A stretch of 64,000 nucleotides of DNA from Anas platyrhynchos (Eukaryota > Chordata > Aves > Anseriformes > Anatidae), in NCBI RefSeq assembly GCF_047663525.1, contig NC_092590.1, positions 54,962,501-55,026,500 on the forward strand, in the 5' to 3' direction. This document shows, piece after piece, positions 1 to 41,328 of the stretch. The first letter of the stretch is position 1, and each line of letters begins with the position of its first letter. Position numbers and translations under genes: made by a program. Below the pieces are notes generated by a model. The model was not told where the DNA came from, ran no database searches, and worked only from the letters and a program-made list of their open reading frames with translations.

Positions 1-3000
1 GAGCATCCAGATAGCTTGTTACCAAGGCACCCAGAGCTGCACAGCAAGATCTCTACCCCCGGGTGACTTGAAGGGCCTTGGGGAAGAGAATGGCAGGGGA
101 CAGGCAGCAGGTCACATCCAGACAGCTTAGATCCAGCCCAGGGGCTAGAAATGCATGGAACAAATGGGGCAGCTGTGCAGCTCCCATACGAGCTCTGGGA
201 GGTGGTTAGGTCTCAGCTGTGCTCTGTGGAAATAACCAGGGAGACAGAAGACCTGCAAAGATGGAAACAGCTTAATGCTTCCGTACTGAACTCAGTGGGA
301 AACTGGGATGTTTGAAGGATGCAGAACTGGAAAAATCTTGCTGCCTTGCTTACCCTACTGGCAATTCTTGGCACGCACCCCCTCTGCTTATTAACCACCC
401 ATCATATATACATACATCCTCCAGCTGAATATCTAGAGAGCCTAGGATTCTGGTTTTTGCACCCTGGCAAATGGTGCCCATTGCTAGAAGTAAACAGCAC
501 ATTCAGGTTAACATGAGTTAAGGGGGATTGTTGTTGTATGACTTTGTCACATTTTCTATTCTCCCTGTGACAATCACAGAGTGATAAATGAAATGGTTCC
601 TCTAATGGAGAATTACTAGGTGCAAAATTACAAACTTTAGTTTCAGTAATAGCACATTCAGGCAATATTTACATGACAAATAAGAAAAACCTCTGACAGA
701 GGAATCTTTCATGTACTTGTCTGTTTTTATCACTCCGCTCACAGTTTTATCTTGCATTTAATCATATTGCCCTTCATCTGCCATCCAGTAGCCAAAGTAC
801 TAAAATAGCCTTAATCTCTCTGTATCTCATTACAATGTGAGACTATGGTTTTGCAAAACTTTCTGTTAAGTATGATATATCTCAGCTGCATAAAATATAT
901 GCCCAAAATGCATACAGTACATGGAATAGTACTATAAATTCTAGGACCATCTTAAAAGCAAAAGCCCTGGATAAAATGATGCAGAAAATACAGACTGATG
1001 GGTAGGTAGAGTTATTAATAGATCATAAAGACAAATGAAAAATATCAAATGCAATCTTATTTAATAATGATCACAGAGAAATACACATCAGTGGGTCTAA
1101 TGGCTCAAGACTTACCTTGAAGATTGTATCCCTCCTTCCTGAGAGCATATAATAGAAGTTTCCATGACATCTGTTTAGGGCAAATACAACCATGGAGGAA
1201 ACGTGGTTTTTTTTGTTTTTCACCTCTAAATCTGTCGTCAGAATGACATAACATATTTTCAGGCCAGCACAACATGGCACAATAAGTCAACAATATTTAT
1301 AAAGATTGCTATTTACTTGATTAACTCCTCATCAGTTTCAGGCCAAAGATATTCAGCACTGCATAGCTGTGGGCCTGTAATTGGATGTGATTGTTGTCAC
1401 ACCTTTGTGTTAAATATACTCTTCACCTGCCTGGGCTTTGCAAGTGGAAATCCCTTTAGGCAAATGTATGTGTGAATAACTAATTATTATTATTGCTGTT
1501 ATTTTAGCCTCGGCTCGGTGGAGATTTACACTCTGAGGTGTAAATGGCAAAATGCAAGTGGCACTGTGGAACTCTCTGGAATGACCGAATTCAGGCTCCA
1601 ATCCTGCCCTGCAGATAGCTGGCAATTTATTAGTTACACATTGCATTTGTCTACACCGGCTTCTGTATATTTTAAGATCTCTGCTTTTAAGTATCTCTGA
1701 GACCCCTGTTGTTTCAATTACTTGTCACTGTGGCCTGAGGTATCATTACTGTGCTGAGGATAATAAACAACCCCTCCTATTTCTGCTGCTAGAGCTGTGA
1801 CTAACTTAGCATGATCAAGAAGCAGCATAGGATGGAGAAGTGAGTGCCATATGGTGGGCGGATGGTCCTAAATCATATTCTGCTCTGTTAGCTTTGCTCT
1901 ATGGTCTTGGGAAAGACCATATTTTGTGGGTTTTTTTGTAAGAACTGAGCACTGTATAAGCCCACAACATGTACTGGCCGTGCAATATTGCTTAGTGGTG
2001 TTGAAATTATACGTCCTCTGCAGTTTCTTTGTTGTAATAGGGTTCAGGTATGATAGCAGGAGTCTATTTAATATAACAAACCTAGAAAAGAAACATGAAA
2101 GGACTAAGCTTCAGAGACATTTCATTTGTGTTAAAGCCTGTGGCTGGACATCAGTGCATGTTCTGGTGGGGAGAGCTTTAATACTTAGAAACTGGGGTGC
2201 TTCCCTTCTCACACAAGGTCTTATTGATTTACTGAGCAGCACTTTTGATAACAGATCCCACAGCCCAGCTACTGAAGTCAGTTTGGATATATCTTCACCC
2301 AGTTCTTTCTGTGAATACCTTACTAATGCTCTCTCCATAACTTTTTATTTTCTCACAGCCAGCATTAATGTTTTACCCATTTAACAGAGAATTTGGGCCA
2401 TGTAACTTCTACTAATTCATTATAACCAGGCTCATCCTGTTGTTTTTACAAGTCCTATTCTACAAGAACTGTGCCAGCCCTAAAGAATGCTCAGAGTTAC
2501 ATCTCATCCACATCTGCGCATCATCTAACTTAAATCAATTTAAGGGCAAAGAGTTATGTCCTCTTTTATTTGCTTTAAATGTATGTATACAATTCTAGAG
2601 AAGTTAAGCATAAAGAGCTTTCCTTTATGGAAGAGCAGAAAAAAAACACTGTAAACTCGGAGCTCACGCAGAATCCTGCTGTTACCATCCTTGCAATCAT
2701 ATCTTTCAGCTAATTTGTTCCCATTAAGTGTAATGTTACAGGGAAAAACTGCTTTGCAAACATTTAATGGCTTCTATCAGTCTGCACAAATGAAACCATA
2801 AGTTCCTGCCTCCTTAAGTTTCTTTCTCATTCCTGATATTCAAAAGAAGCCCTCTTGGGTTGCTCCTACCTGCAGGTGCAAGCCCATGAGATCTCAGGTG
2901 TTTGAGCATTGCTTCTTTTTCTGTTGCTTTGTGGGCAGACCATCTTGTAGGCTCAGACTGTGAGCCACACAGATACATCACAAAACTATATTCTTTCCTT

Positions 3001-6000
3001 ATTCTTCCTGTGACAAGCACAGAAAACTTTGGGGGTAAAAGCAGACAGAGAGCTGAGATCTCATAAATCTCAAAATGCTCAGTGTGATTTGTTAAAGGAC
3101 AATAGTCAGCGTCCAAAATCTCTGATGCTGCCCTCCCCTATGAATTTTCCAACCCCAGACTGTTTGCTTGGTGGGATGAACCAGTAAATGAAGTATCAAA
3201 AAATAAAAGAAAAACAAGCAGGAGAGTAAATATAAGAAGAAAAGAAAGAGGAAAGATGTACAAAGAGGAACGTAGAAAGAGGAATGCAAATATGTTCATC
3301 TTGCTGCTTTTCATTCGGGAATAAGGACTGGTTTGGTCTAAATAGGGGATTTAACTAGTACCAAGTTGGGACTGAATTTGTAACAGCAACAAACTGGACA
3401 GAATCATATGAACAGTGCTCATGGTCAACAATGCCTTTGTGCTTTGTTCCTGTGATGTTGTCACCTGCAGGGTGAGTGACAAATCCTGTACACAGTCGGC
3501 ACTGGAAGTTTGAGTCCTTACCACAGGATCATAATTCGTCTCACATTTATTTCTCCCCTCCCTGCCTGAAAATCCTATTGTATGAGCCACTGTAGCATGG
3601 CAGGCATAAGCATCAAGCTTGTTTTTCTCCATGTACAGAAAATTAACTCCTCCCTCTGTAAAGACAGACCAGCTTTTTTTATTCGGCACCTCAGCCAGAT
3701 GTAATCTTGAGATGTTACAGACATTTTACAGAACACAAAATTAAGAATTGAGGCCTTAAAAAAAATGTTGTTTTTATATTGCTCTATCTGCAAAGGCATG
3801 CAGAACCTCAGACTTCAGAAGGAATAAACATCACTAATATATTTTCTAAACTATCCATGATTTTCCCAAAATAACCTTTGTACATACATAATCTTTTAAT
3901 TGTAGGTTATTTCCTGTTAATTATATACAATATCTTGCTGTCTGACAAGCTTTTCACAAAAATCTACTGCCCCTGAACTAATATTTGCTGATATTTAACT
4001 ATATAAAATACTGACTCCTAGATTCAACAAAGAGTGAAATAACAGACCTTAGAGCTGCCAGTGGAATAACGCTGTCATTTCAGGCCTGTCAGCGAGTGAA
4101 GGAAGGACTGTTCTGCATTTTGGGAAAAGAAAGGACCATTTCTCTAGCAACTCAGTTTTTACCAACAATTGTTTAAAGAACCTCATTAGCATGAGAAAAA
4201 GACTCCTGGTAGAAATGAATTAGCAGTCACAGTGCAGGTGAAGCAGGCAGATAATATATGCAAGGTAAATGGAATTTATTGTGAATATTGTCTATCACAT
4301 GGCTGTCATCTCCACCTCTTTTTTTCTGACACACACTTCCATGCTATATGAAAACAGCCCCACTTAAGTTTCCTTCTTCAGTCTTTTCCCATGCATTAGG
4401 CAGTGCTGTCATACATGTATATTAAGCTGCACCTTGGCACAAGCTCGTGTGGGTGTCATCTCCAACACCCCTTTGGGTTCCTTTGGTCCACAGCTCCCAG
4501 GGATGCTCACAGTCTCTCACTGGTCCACTTAGGGCATGCCATGCCAGCCAGAAGTGGGATGCAACCATCATGTTATGAACATTTCTGGTATCTGAGTCAG
4601 GAGAGAAGCCACTGAGGCACAGGTTTTTGTGCCTCTAACCGTGGGAGAATACAGAGAAGGATACTGTTGTATGAGTCCTCCACTTAATTCTTAAAACACC
4701 ATGGCCTACAGACCTAAAGCAAGATCCTGCTAGAGCATGAAGCAGTGAGGAAGAGTGAAGACAGGAACAGCCCTGCAATGTTCTTAGGAGGTCAGATTAT
4801 TTATATATGTAGTAATGTCTGCTGTAAGAAATGGCTCAGAGGATGGGGTTCTCTGCTGGTAATTAGTGGTCATATCTTCCCTAGACCAAGGGGATACACC
4901 TCTTATTTTCTTGTGACTGGGATCCCAAAGTATTACCACCATTATCATCATCATCACTTTGTATGAAAACCTTGGTAACTGCTACTCATCCAAAACTTTG
5001 GTCAGCAGTGGTTGTTTGGAGGAAGACTAGGAGAAAGATGAAATCTTCCAGCCTTTCCCAGGTAGATGCTCCCAGCTCCTAGTCACCAACAATACAGTGA
5101 CTTATTGGCATGGACAGTGTACCCATGTCTCATGTTTAATACTTAGCACTGATAGTATGCTGTACGTATTTCTCTGCTGCCTTTTGGGTGCATTACATTT
5201 CGGACCTCTCAGGCAGTCAGTGGTGGTGAGTCCCACAGCACGACAGTGTGTGGCATGTAAAGGCTTGTTTTAAACTTGCTACTTGAGTGGAATGCCCCTC
5301 AGTTTTCCCAGTAGAAGGAACAGTGAGTAATCATTTACCTTTTCCACACCACTCATGGTTTTATAACACTATGTCAGGTTTCTTTCAGTCATCCCTTTTC
5401 CAAACTGATGAGTCTATGTTTATTTAGAAACTCTTCATATGGAGGCTTATAGAAATCTGGCTGAGTCCTGCATAATTCACTTCATTCTTTGGAAGATGAA
5501 AAAAAAAATCTAGATATTATACTGTATAATCTGAGAAATAATATTTGATCATGTAATTAGACTGTATCATAGGCAAATGCACTAGGGAACAGAGTTAATG
5601 TTGCATGTACAACCTTAATTTTATTTCCTGACTTTTAAATGCCGAATTAGGCAACTTTAACATTTTCTTAATGCAATTTTTGTATGGAATATTATATAGC
5701 CTATTGCATATGCATGCATATTGAAATATGGAATACATTAGGCTGCACCACACAGATTATGGCACACACATCTGAGTACTAGATGTCAGCATCAGTCTTG
5801 ATGGCAACAGCACAAACAAAGTTACACAGGCTGTTGTAGAGTGCTGCTCTTAATCCTTTCGTGTGTTACTGCCCTGTTGTTTATTCTCTATTTACTATAG
5901 GTCTTATAGAGCAGTTTTACAGAGAATTAGCTGTAGAAGGATTTATTTTTTTAATGGAACTGATGCTGCTTTTTACAGCCTCTTTTTTACAAAGGTAGCC

Positions 6001-9000
6001 TTATTCAAGTATTTAGGCTTCGGTGACTTAAGAGAAAAAGCACATCCTCAGAAGTTTTAAAAATTAAAAAAAAAAAAAAAAAAAGTAAAATAACACTATA
6101 AATCATAAGATAATGCTCCAAATGTATGATGTCATGCCTTTACTTCCTGATCTCCAAAGACCTCCCCGGGTGCAAAGACAGAACAATAGCAGGCTAGGAA
6201 TCTCCCTTTTCAAGTGGAAAGTGTAAGAAGTCCTTCTCTAGCTACAAAGGGACACAAGATGATTGACTTCAAGGCTGACTTGTAAAAGATTAGACACTGT
6301 CCTTTCGGCATCTTGTTCTGCACTGTAATGTCAGGGTCTCTCTGAAGCTATGCGACAGTTTTAGGGGCTAGAAGAAATCCTCTGCAGAGGTGCATTGCTG
6401 AGTGCACTGTAGGGAAGACGCTTGGGTGAACCAGAACGCAGGATTGATTGATGTAGCTAATCTAAATAATTCAATATTCAGTCATCAAATAAAAAATAAA
6501 CTGCATCATACACGTGTTGTCATGGATGTGTGACACAAAAGGGGGCTGTTGGACATGAGGTTTTATTTCCCTGGTCAAAGACATCTAATGCGTGTCAGGA
6601 TTACAAAAGGTTAATATCATATGACAGGAGCAAGAAATCTACTGTCTTCAGAGGTTACTCTTGAAGAATGTCACCATGGACTGGATGGAATATACCTCTA
6701 ATAAATCACAGCAATGTTCTTCCAATAAACTAAGTGATTTTTGAAAAGGGCAAAAAAATCAAATAACGTATTCAGCTAACAGGATTTGATCAGCCGATCA
6801 TCTAGTGAATATTAAAAAAGCTGATCTGTTGAATAAATTATTCAGTGAAAGCAGGCAAAATTAACAAATTATATATTTGCTGAACAACAGTTAAACTGTT
6901 CAGCATATATATCATAAAATATTTATTCATACATATTTATAAATAGTTCTTACACTTTTTTTTTTTTTTCTTCATCCAGGTGAATAAAAATGCTTTAGTC
7001 TTTTTTTCTTTCTTCTGTGCAAAGTGGAAATAGCCTGTCTTCAGAAAGCTTGATCTCAGGTCAGCCTTTCACAGAAGTCAGCCTCATTTGCATTTTTAAT
7101 CAGATGTCTATGTAAGTGAATCAGTAAAATCCTAACTGTGCAAGTGTCAGGTTTTAATATTTAGTTTTCTTGTTTTCTGGATGTGTCTGCGAGAAATTGT
7201 AAAGAAAGAAAGGGCATGTCTGTGTACATACTTTGCCCAGATGCATTTGTGCAATGTATTTTCTTTCAAATCCAGACAGCTTTCTTGTTACTTGTATTTT
7301 CCAGCAGTCACAATGTCTTGCTTTCATACATACATGTGGTCTGAAAACAACAATTAGGTAAGCTAAAGCCCTTTCTTTGGAAAGCATGGTTTCCTCCATC
7401 ACTAATAGAGCTGAGCAGGAAGGGGGTTTATCCCACTAAAAGAAAATGGTCTTCCTTCAAGAGCCACTCTTCTACCAGACAAGTGAAAGATTTGGGTAAT
7501 TTTTTAAATGTTAGTCCAGATTAAAATAATGTAAATTACCTAAATTCTCATCTCCTTTTCTTGTACTAAGGCTAGCAAAATCAGCACCCAAGCCAGCAGA
7601 TATTTCTAAGGATGCTAGGTGATATAAGATTGCCTGAACTATAAATGAAGATATTTGGGGACAGAGCATTGGCTAAAGTAAACTGTCACTGCTCTGTTGA
7701 CATCAATGGGTGTGTGTCCCTCCCATTTTAAGACTTAAACGCATTGTCACACAGCAAAGAAACAAGAATATAATAATGAAGATGCTGAATAATGACCAGG
7801 ACGTAAAGAGAGTCTCACAATACAGTAATCATGAGAGTAAAGCTGATATATGCTCCATTTATTATTGTAGCATTTTCTGAGCCAACTACAGACATGCCAT
7901 CAATTTTATTTCAGATTCTTAGCATTTAAACAAGTAAAAGCATACATTTATACAGGAAGACATTCATGTGAGGTGCTGTTCTAAGATCACCTGAGATGTC
8001 TTTTGGGTGGAACTCCTCTGTGTGCAGAGGTGGGTGATGCAGCAGGTCAGTTTCAGCTTCTGCAAACACAACATCTGCACATTTGCCACTGAGCAAACTT
8101 GGTTTCACCTTTTTCTTTTTCCCTCGAAGGAGATGCAGCTTGTGATGGATATTCCCAGGTGCACAGCACTTACAGGGTGACAGAATTTCTTCTTGCTTGA
8201 AGCCACAGTGGTCTCCTGGCCCTGCTCCCGCGCAATTTTGCCTTTTTGTACTTTTGTCTCTTTTTTGTTTCTTTTAATACGGCATATGGTTCTGTTTGTG
8301 TTCTGAAGATTTTAGCACCTCTCCCAGTGGAGTCATTCTGTGCTGCACCACTCAGTGCACGAGCAAGGTCTCGGGGGATTCCAGGTTTTACCCCTTGCTT
8401 TTCTCTTTTCTGGACTGTAAGTAATGATTTTGCCCCCAAGGGCAGCTTTCTGTGGGGTTTCCCACAGGATTACCAGCATTACTGCTACAAGATTATTAAT
8501 GTAGAGGAAGCCCTTTATTTAATCTCCATGAAGTGTTTGAAATGTGCATTTAAGAACAAGTTGTTGTCATGATTTAATGTCAGTTTTAGGGGCTGCTTGA
8601 GAATGGAAGAGTGATGAAGACACATGCAGGGAAGATCTTACACCCTTCAATTCCTAACAGGCCCTATTTAAAGCTGGGAAAGGCATCTGTTCTGGCATAA
8701 AGCACACCTTCAGCAAAGGACCAGGTGTCACTCCTGTGCTTCCAGCACCAGCAGTATCTGCAGGAATCTGCCAGACCTATGCTATTCACCAAACTGAGTC
8801 TTGTCGGCTCTGCTTTTGTACACACCGCATGACTGAATGTGTATATCCTGTCATGTTTGAACCGCCATCAAACTGCCCAGCTGGGTGAACTTAAGGAAGA
8901 TTCTGCTTCCAGCTGTTTTCCCCAGTCCAACCCATCTGTGTTTTAACCATGACTGATACGCACTGCTTGCTTGATAAAATTCACCTGAACTACCACCAAA

Positions 9001-12000
9001 CTGTGCTAGTGCTAGGTCCTAGGGTAATGCTTCAGTACTAAACATCAGTGTCCCTACTTGGGAACATGAAGATTTTCTACTCTAATAGAGTTCTAGGTCA
9101 GTGTGACTTCTGTCCTACAAGGACTGCCTTTCTGAATGCCAGATAATAGGTTTGAGAGTACAGGAGGTACGGGGAATAGGGGAACAGGCGGTAGTCACAC
9201 TGGTTTGGTGGAGCAGCCTGATCCTCACCCTACAGAGCATTGGCTCCTTCAGTCTGCAGCAATCAGACCTTCAGAGGTGCTGCTCTCAAGCCTGAAGCAC
9301 CTCAAGAAGAGATCTAAACAGCACCGAGCAGTTACAAGCTGGCCAATGTGACAGCACTAAGCTTGTGCGAGAGCCTAGGGAGGGGGTGCTATTGAAAACC
9401 TAACCCAACAGGGCAGGCTGAAGTTATGAACGAGTTATGTCATCAGCCTTATTCATGACATATTTCTAAAAAATACTAAGCAACGGGTCCCCTATACAGC
9501 TTCTGCTGTCTTCAAACTGCTCTATGTAAGCTACCTTTAATTAAAATGAGCTTTTCATATGTCCACAATTGGTTCCTTAAAATATTAATAATTTTTCCTG
9601 CACTGGGTATCAAAGCCGTTTTTCCTGTGTGTCCTTTAACTACATAACTACATTTAAATAATTCATTTATCCATTTTACAGCCCTCAGGGAAAACAGTTT
9701 TTTGTTGATTTTTTTTTTTTTTTTTTTATACAATGTGGTCCCACTTAAAAGATAGGGCATTTCCTCCTCCTACAGTTATAGGATATTTTCTGTCTTGCCA
9801 ATGTTTACTCAGCGCAAGAATCCAGTTAGTTACCATTTTATTAAGACACAAATGTAGCATGGAAATATGTGTCTGCCTGTGTATAAATGCCCTTTCCACT
9901 GCTCATCAATCTTGCACTAATTAGAAAGAGAAAAATATTTTAAAACCAATTAATGTCATTGAGAAGCATTCCAGTAATTCTCAAAACACAATGTAGCTGT
10001 GATGGATATATTTCAATTATTTCGAAGCATTTTCACAAGGAACTGAGTAAGCACAAAGGAGAACCAGGGGCTAAAAGCCCATGGCTCAGCGGACAGCTCT
10101 CCGACATGGAATGTGGATTAAGGCTGAAGTGAGGCCAGCGATTTGTGTTCCCCCTCCAAAAGCTCCTGAGTCACCTGATTGAAGTGCAACCTTGACAAAT
10201 ATGCGCAGCGTTGTCTCTCACAGTTGGAATCACCAAAGAGGCTAAAAACAGAACCATGCGCTGCATAATCTCTAACCTCAGGGGACAACAAAAACAGAGA
10301 ATTGCTGTGTCAATCTCATTTCCTTGTTAGGCTCATTATCATAAATGCAGGCCTTTGGTTTTGAATGCCACACTTCAATAACATTTACCTATCAACAGCT
10401 GCTGAAATATTGAATTCCACAGTCATCTTTTCCTTTTGATGCTCTCCCTTTTGTTTCTTTATCCATAAACATGAGCAACTGAGCTAAGCTTAAATTAACT
10501 AGCTGAGGTTAAATGTTTAGGGCAGCAAATTACGGCTAGCCTGCTTGCAGAGTGGTTTAGATTACAGGGGAGAGTTGCCAATCTCAGCTCTCATCATGTA
10601 CTCCAAATGTGCAGAGCAATATTGGCAGTTCATGGCCAAATCCTGCACGCTTTCGTTAGCACCATAGCTCCGCTTCCATGAATAAGTGGCGCAAGATTTA
10701 GCCCCTGCTCGGAAGATAGAGATGAATCACACTTTTGTTCTTTGAGTACCTCACGGTACCGTCAACACAGGCATGTTCAGTGATTGATAGCCTGTGTCTA
10801 GATTGGGTATTTTTCTATATACTGACAAATATTCTCCTCGCAGTGATTTCTAGGAGCAGGAGAGCATATATTGCAGCATTGCTGGGTTTCTTATTTTTCG
10901 TTGTGCCCTTTGTCTTTGTTTTGAATAGCTTTTTTTTTTTCCTTTCTTTCTTTTTCTTGAGGGTCAGTTCCTCCCCATCCTTTTTTGCTCACTCAGAATA
11001 CTCTGAAAAAATCATGTTACAGATCTCAAACCCTTAGTGTCAGTAAACCAAGGGAAACTTGCATCAACAAACAGGTAGGCAAAGACTCAGTCATCACTTC
11101 AGGGTCAAATCCCAAGTGGTTGAGCAGTCTAAGGGAAATTAAGGTGTTTGGCTTTCTTGAAATGAGCTGCTGGTATCAGCTAAGGCAATTTGTGGGGGAT
11201 AATCAAGGTTGAGGACAACATGCTAACTGTTTAATCCGGTGTGCAACCAAAACGGGATTGTAATTCAGAGCTAAATGGTTAGTAATAATTTAATGACCAC
11301 ATGCTGTTGCCCACGACACCCCTCTGGTGCTGTAAAATATGTCACAGGGAGCTGCAGTGGTGTGTGGAACAGGGATACCCACCCTACGATGGCTCGCACA
11401 GGTGCAGCAGCATCTATCACCCCAGACCTTGACACCATCACTCAACCCAGCCTGCTTTTTTGCCACTTTAGGTGCTCCTCAATTCCAAAGCCACGTTATT
11501 CCACCTCCAAAAGTGGCTGCATGCCTGGTTGGAGCTTCTAAGGAAAATGATGTTCGCCTAAAAAGGGGCAATCTGCAAAGCCAAAAGCTCCATGGGGTTC
11601 AGCTGCAGGAGGCAAGCAGGTTAGGCACAACACACAGCCTTTGGGCCACAAACTGGGGGAAAAGAGTCATAGGAGGAAAGTAAGGAAAACAAATCATAAT
11701 GAAACACATTTTTAGGTCTACAGCCCCAGAAGAGTCATGGAGAGCGGAGCAGAGGAAAAGCCAAGACAACTGAAGGGGCATTTTGGTAGTCCAATGATGG
11801 GCACTGTCAAAAACCTCTACAGAACGAAATTCTGTGCATACATTATGGGCTTTGTTTTCCTCCGGACTGAGGTCCCCAGCCCATTTTGGATGTTTCAGAC
11901 CTCGTTATCCCCAAATCAACTTCTCCATTCATGTCCACACAGACCCACCTTCGCCCTCGAGCCAGCTGAGTTGTGGGGACCCACAAGGAGGCTCATGGCA

Positions 12001-13084
12001 AGCAAGAGTTGTTTCCTTCAACTCGGTGAATTCGAACAGTTAATTTGGGGACATTTATTTGAATTTATCTGAATCTAACTATTAAGAGCCTAATATTAAC
12101 TTTATACGATTTTATTGCCCTACTGGCCTCAGATAGCTGTGGGTTGTAGCTGTGGCAGATGAGACAAGGACAGGAGGTGGAGGACACGGATGGGGCCAGC
12201 TGTTGACCAAACAGTGGCCTCCGTGTCTGTTCTTCAACAGCTTTCCGACACTAAATTGTTGAAGCTCATCATCTAAACATGTCATTTTGAAGTGGGAGCA
12301 ACGTTTCTCTCCCAGTTATTTCCATTCTATCTTTTGCATTACAGTACAATATTTTTTTTAAAGCACAGGCAATCAAAGAGTCAGTTGGAAAACAAAGATT
12401 TATGATTGATTTTGCTTAAGCAAAGTAGCGATTTCTATTACACTAGCCTTTATTTAGAGGCTTTTGGCTGCTACAATGAATCGATCTATCCCACTTGTCA
12501 AAAAAATCCAAAGCAGAAGCAGCCCTGCTCCCCGTACGCCCCACGTGAAATAATCCCAGCCTGTGGAAGTTAGCTCGACTTTTCTGCCGGAGAGGGGCCA
12601 AAGACTGCGGGAGTTAATTATATCAGTAGAGAAGGGTCGCTTTTCATTTCCAGCGAGCCCGACTCCGACTAAATAAATAAAGCTGAAATGGGAGAGCGAT
12701 GACCACAATAAGTAGCCGAAACTCCACGTGATGACAGAGGAATGATTTCCCACCGCCACAGCTTAAATATAACTAAGGTGTTCTGTAATTTTACTTCCAA
12801 AAGCCAGAGGGCTTATTGTAATCCTGATAAATTATAGCAGCAAGAGCAGGAGGGAAGTGGGACAGAAAGAGGGAAATGTTAATGCAAAATATAAAATTGC
12901 CTCGCAGAAAAGAATGGGGAGAGCGAGCGGTTTGTTATCGTTTATTTTTCTTCAACATATCATTCAGTTTCAGCTGTCTCCCATCTCCCCCAGATCTCCA
13001 CCATTTCTCAGAAACGTCTCTCGATGGCATCTCATTCTCCGGCTGTCTTTCACCAGCATTTCATTATTTCTTAACTGTCCCTGA
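1..13084. other. Upstream intergenic region, no gene found
   Basis: No open frame here resembles a known protein or shows paired splice signals with matching phase; the longest (152 codons at 1926-2384) has chance-like composition. In human the gene beyond BEND4 on this side is SHISA3, and I saw no sign of it in this stretch. The DNA is AT-rich with few repeats. Segments near 3.85-4.2, 5.6-5.76, 9.93-10.5 and 12.4-13.0 kb have mixed, motif-dense composition and may be conserved regulatory DNA (inference). Short T or A runs occur, for example near 6.07, 6.95 and 9.71 kb. Confidence 0.6.
12541..12731. promoter_or_regulatory. Two CCACGTGA E-boxes upstream of BEND4
   Basis: CCACGTGA occurs at 12541-12548 and 12724-12731, in the same orientation, about 1.2-1.4 kb before the BEND4 start codon. 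The word contains the CACGTG E-box bound by many bHLH-zip factors. Function is inferred only. Confidence 0.4.
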
Positions 13085-13199
13085 AAGGGTCTGGGCAGGC
13101 GGTGGAGGGGAGAGGGACGTGGCTGCGCCCCGCGTCTCCCAAATTTTCAGCGGCTGCCCAAAGGCGGGCAGGGGGTGCGTGTGCGCGGTGGGAAGGGGG

Positions 13200-13420
13200 G
13201 GAAGGGGGAGCAATGAAAATAATGCTAAATGTGATTAATCTGCCGGATTCCTGGAAATCTGACATGCATGAGTTACGGCGAAACCTCTTTTTATTTCGCC
13301 ATGAAACGCTTTTGCATAATGAGGAAGAAAATGTCCTCTGTGCCCTAATCAACTCTGACAGGTCCTGCGCGCCCAAATACTTTTATTTATGGCATTATTT
13401 ATTTTTCCCCTAATAACGGG
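13200..13420. promoter_or_regulatory. Candidate conserved promoter-proximal element of BEND4
   Basis: An AT-rich island of about 200 bp sits inside the GC-rich block. It has homeobox-like GTGATTAATC, an octamer-like TTTTGCATAATGAG and HOX/PBX-like TTTATTTATGGC. Such a composition break beside a CpG island is common for conserved enhancers of developmental genes. No alignment was possible. Confidence 0.4.
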
Positions 13421-13424
13421 GGGG

Positions 13425-13425
<1 letters not shown>

Positions 13426-13464
<39 letters not shown>

Positions 13465-13489
13465 ACACAGACACACACAGACACACACC
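13426..13489. repeat. (CA)n microsatellite with CAGA interruptions
   Basis: A CA repeat of about 64 bp begins directly after a G run. The 3' half is broken at regular steps by G (ACACACACAG units). It lies about 450 bp upstream of the BEND4 start codon, at the edge of the CpG island. Alternating purine-pyrimidine tracts can adopt Z-DNA and vary in length. Confidence 0.95.
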
Positions 13490-13732
13490 ACGCCGCTCTC
13501 TCGGCGGGGGACCGCGACCCTCAGGGCACCGCTCCGCTGCGGGCCGCCCCGTGAGGCTGTGGGGGGGGGGGAGGGGGGGAACCCCACAAAGTTTTAGGGT
13601 CTGCCCACGACGGCCCGGGCCGAGCCGTGAGGGGCCGCGTCGAGCCGGGCCGCCCCCCCGGCACCCTCCGTGAGGGGAACCGGGGCGGGGGCGGCCCCGC
13701 CACGTCCCGCCTCCCCGCCCCGTTGCCATTAG

Positions 13733-41328
<27,596 letters not shown>

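Noticed and set aside
1926..2384. 152-codon open frame upstream of BEND4
   Set aside because: No recognisable domain, AT-rich chance-like codons, and no splice or promoter context. Frames of this size are expected in 64 kb.
1..13000. SHISA3, the expected next gene on the upstream side
   Set aside because: None of the - strand frames shows its cysteine-rich region or membrane segment, so the gene must lie beyond the left edge if present.
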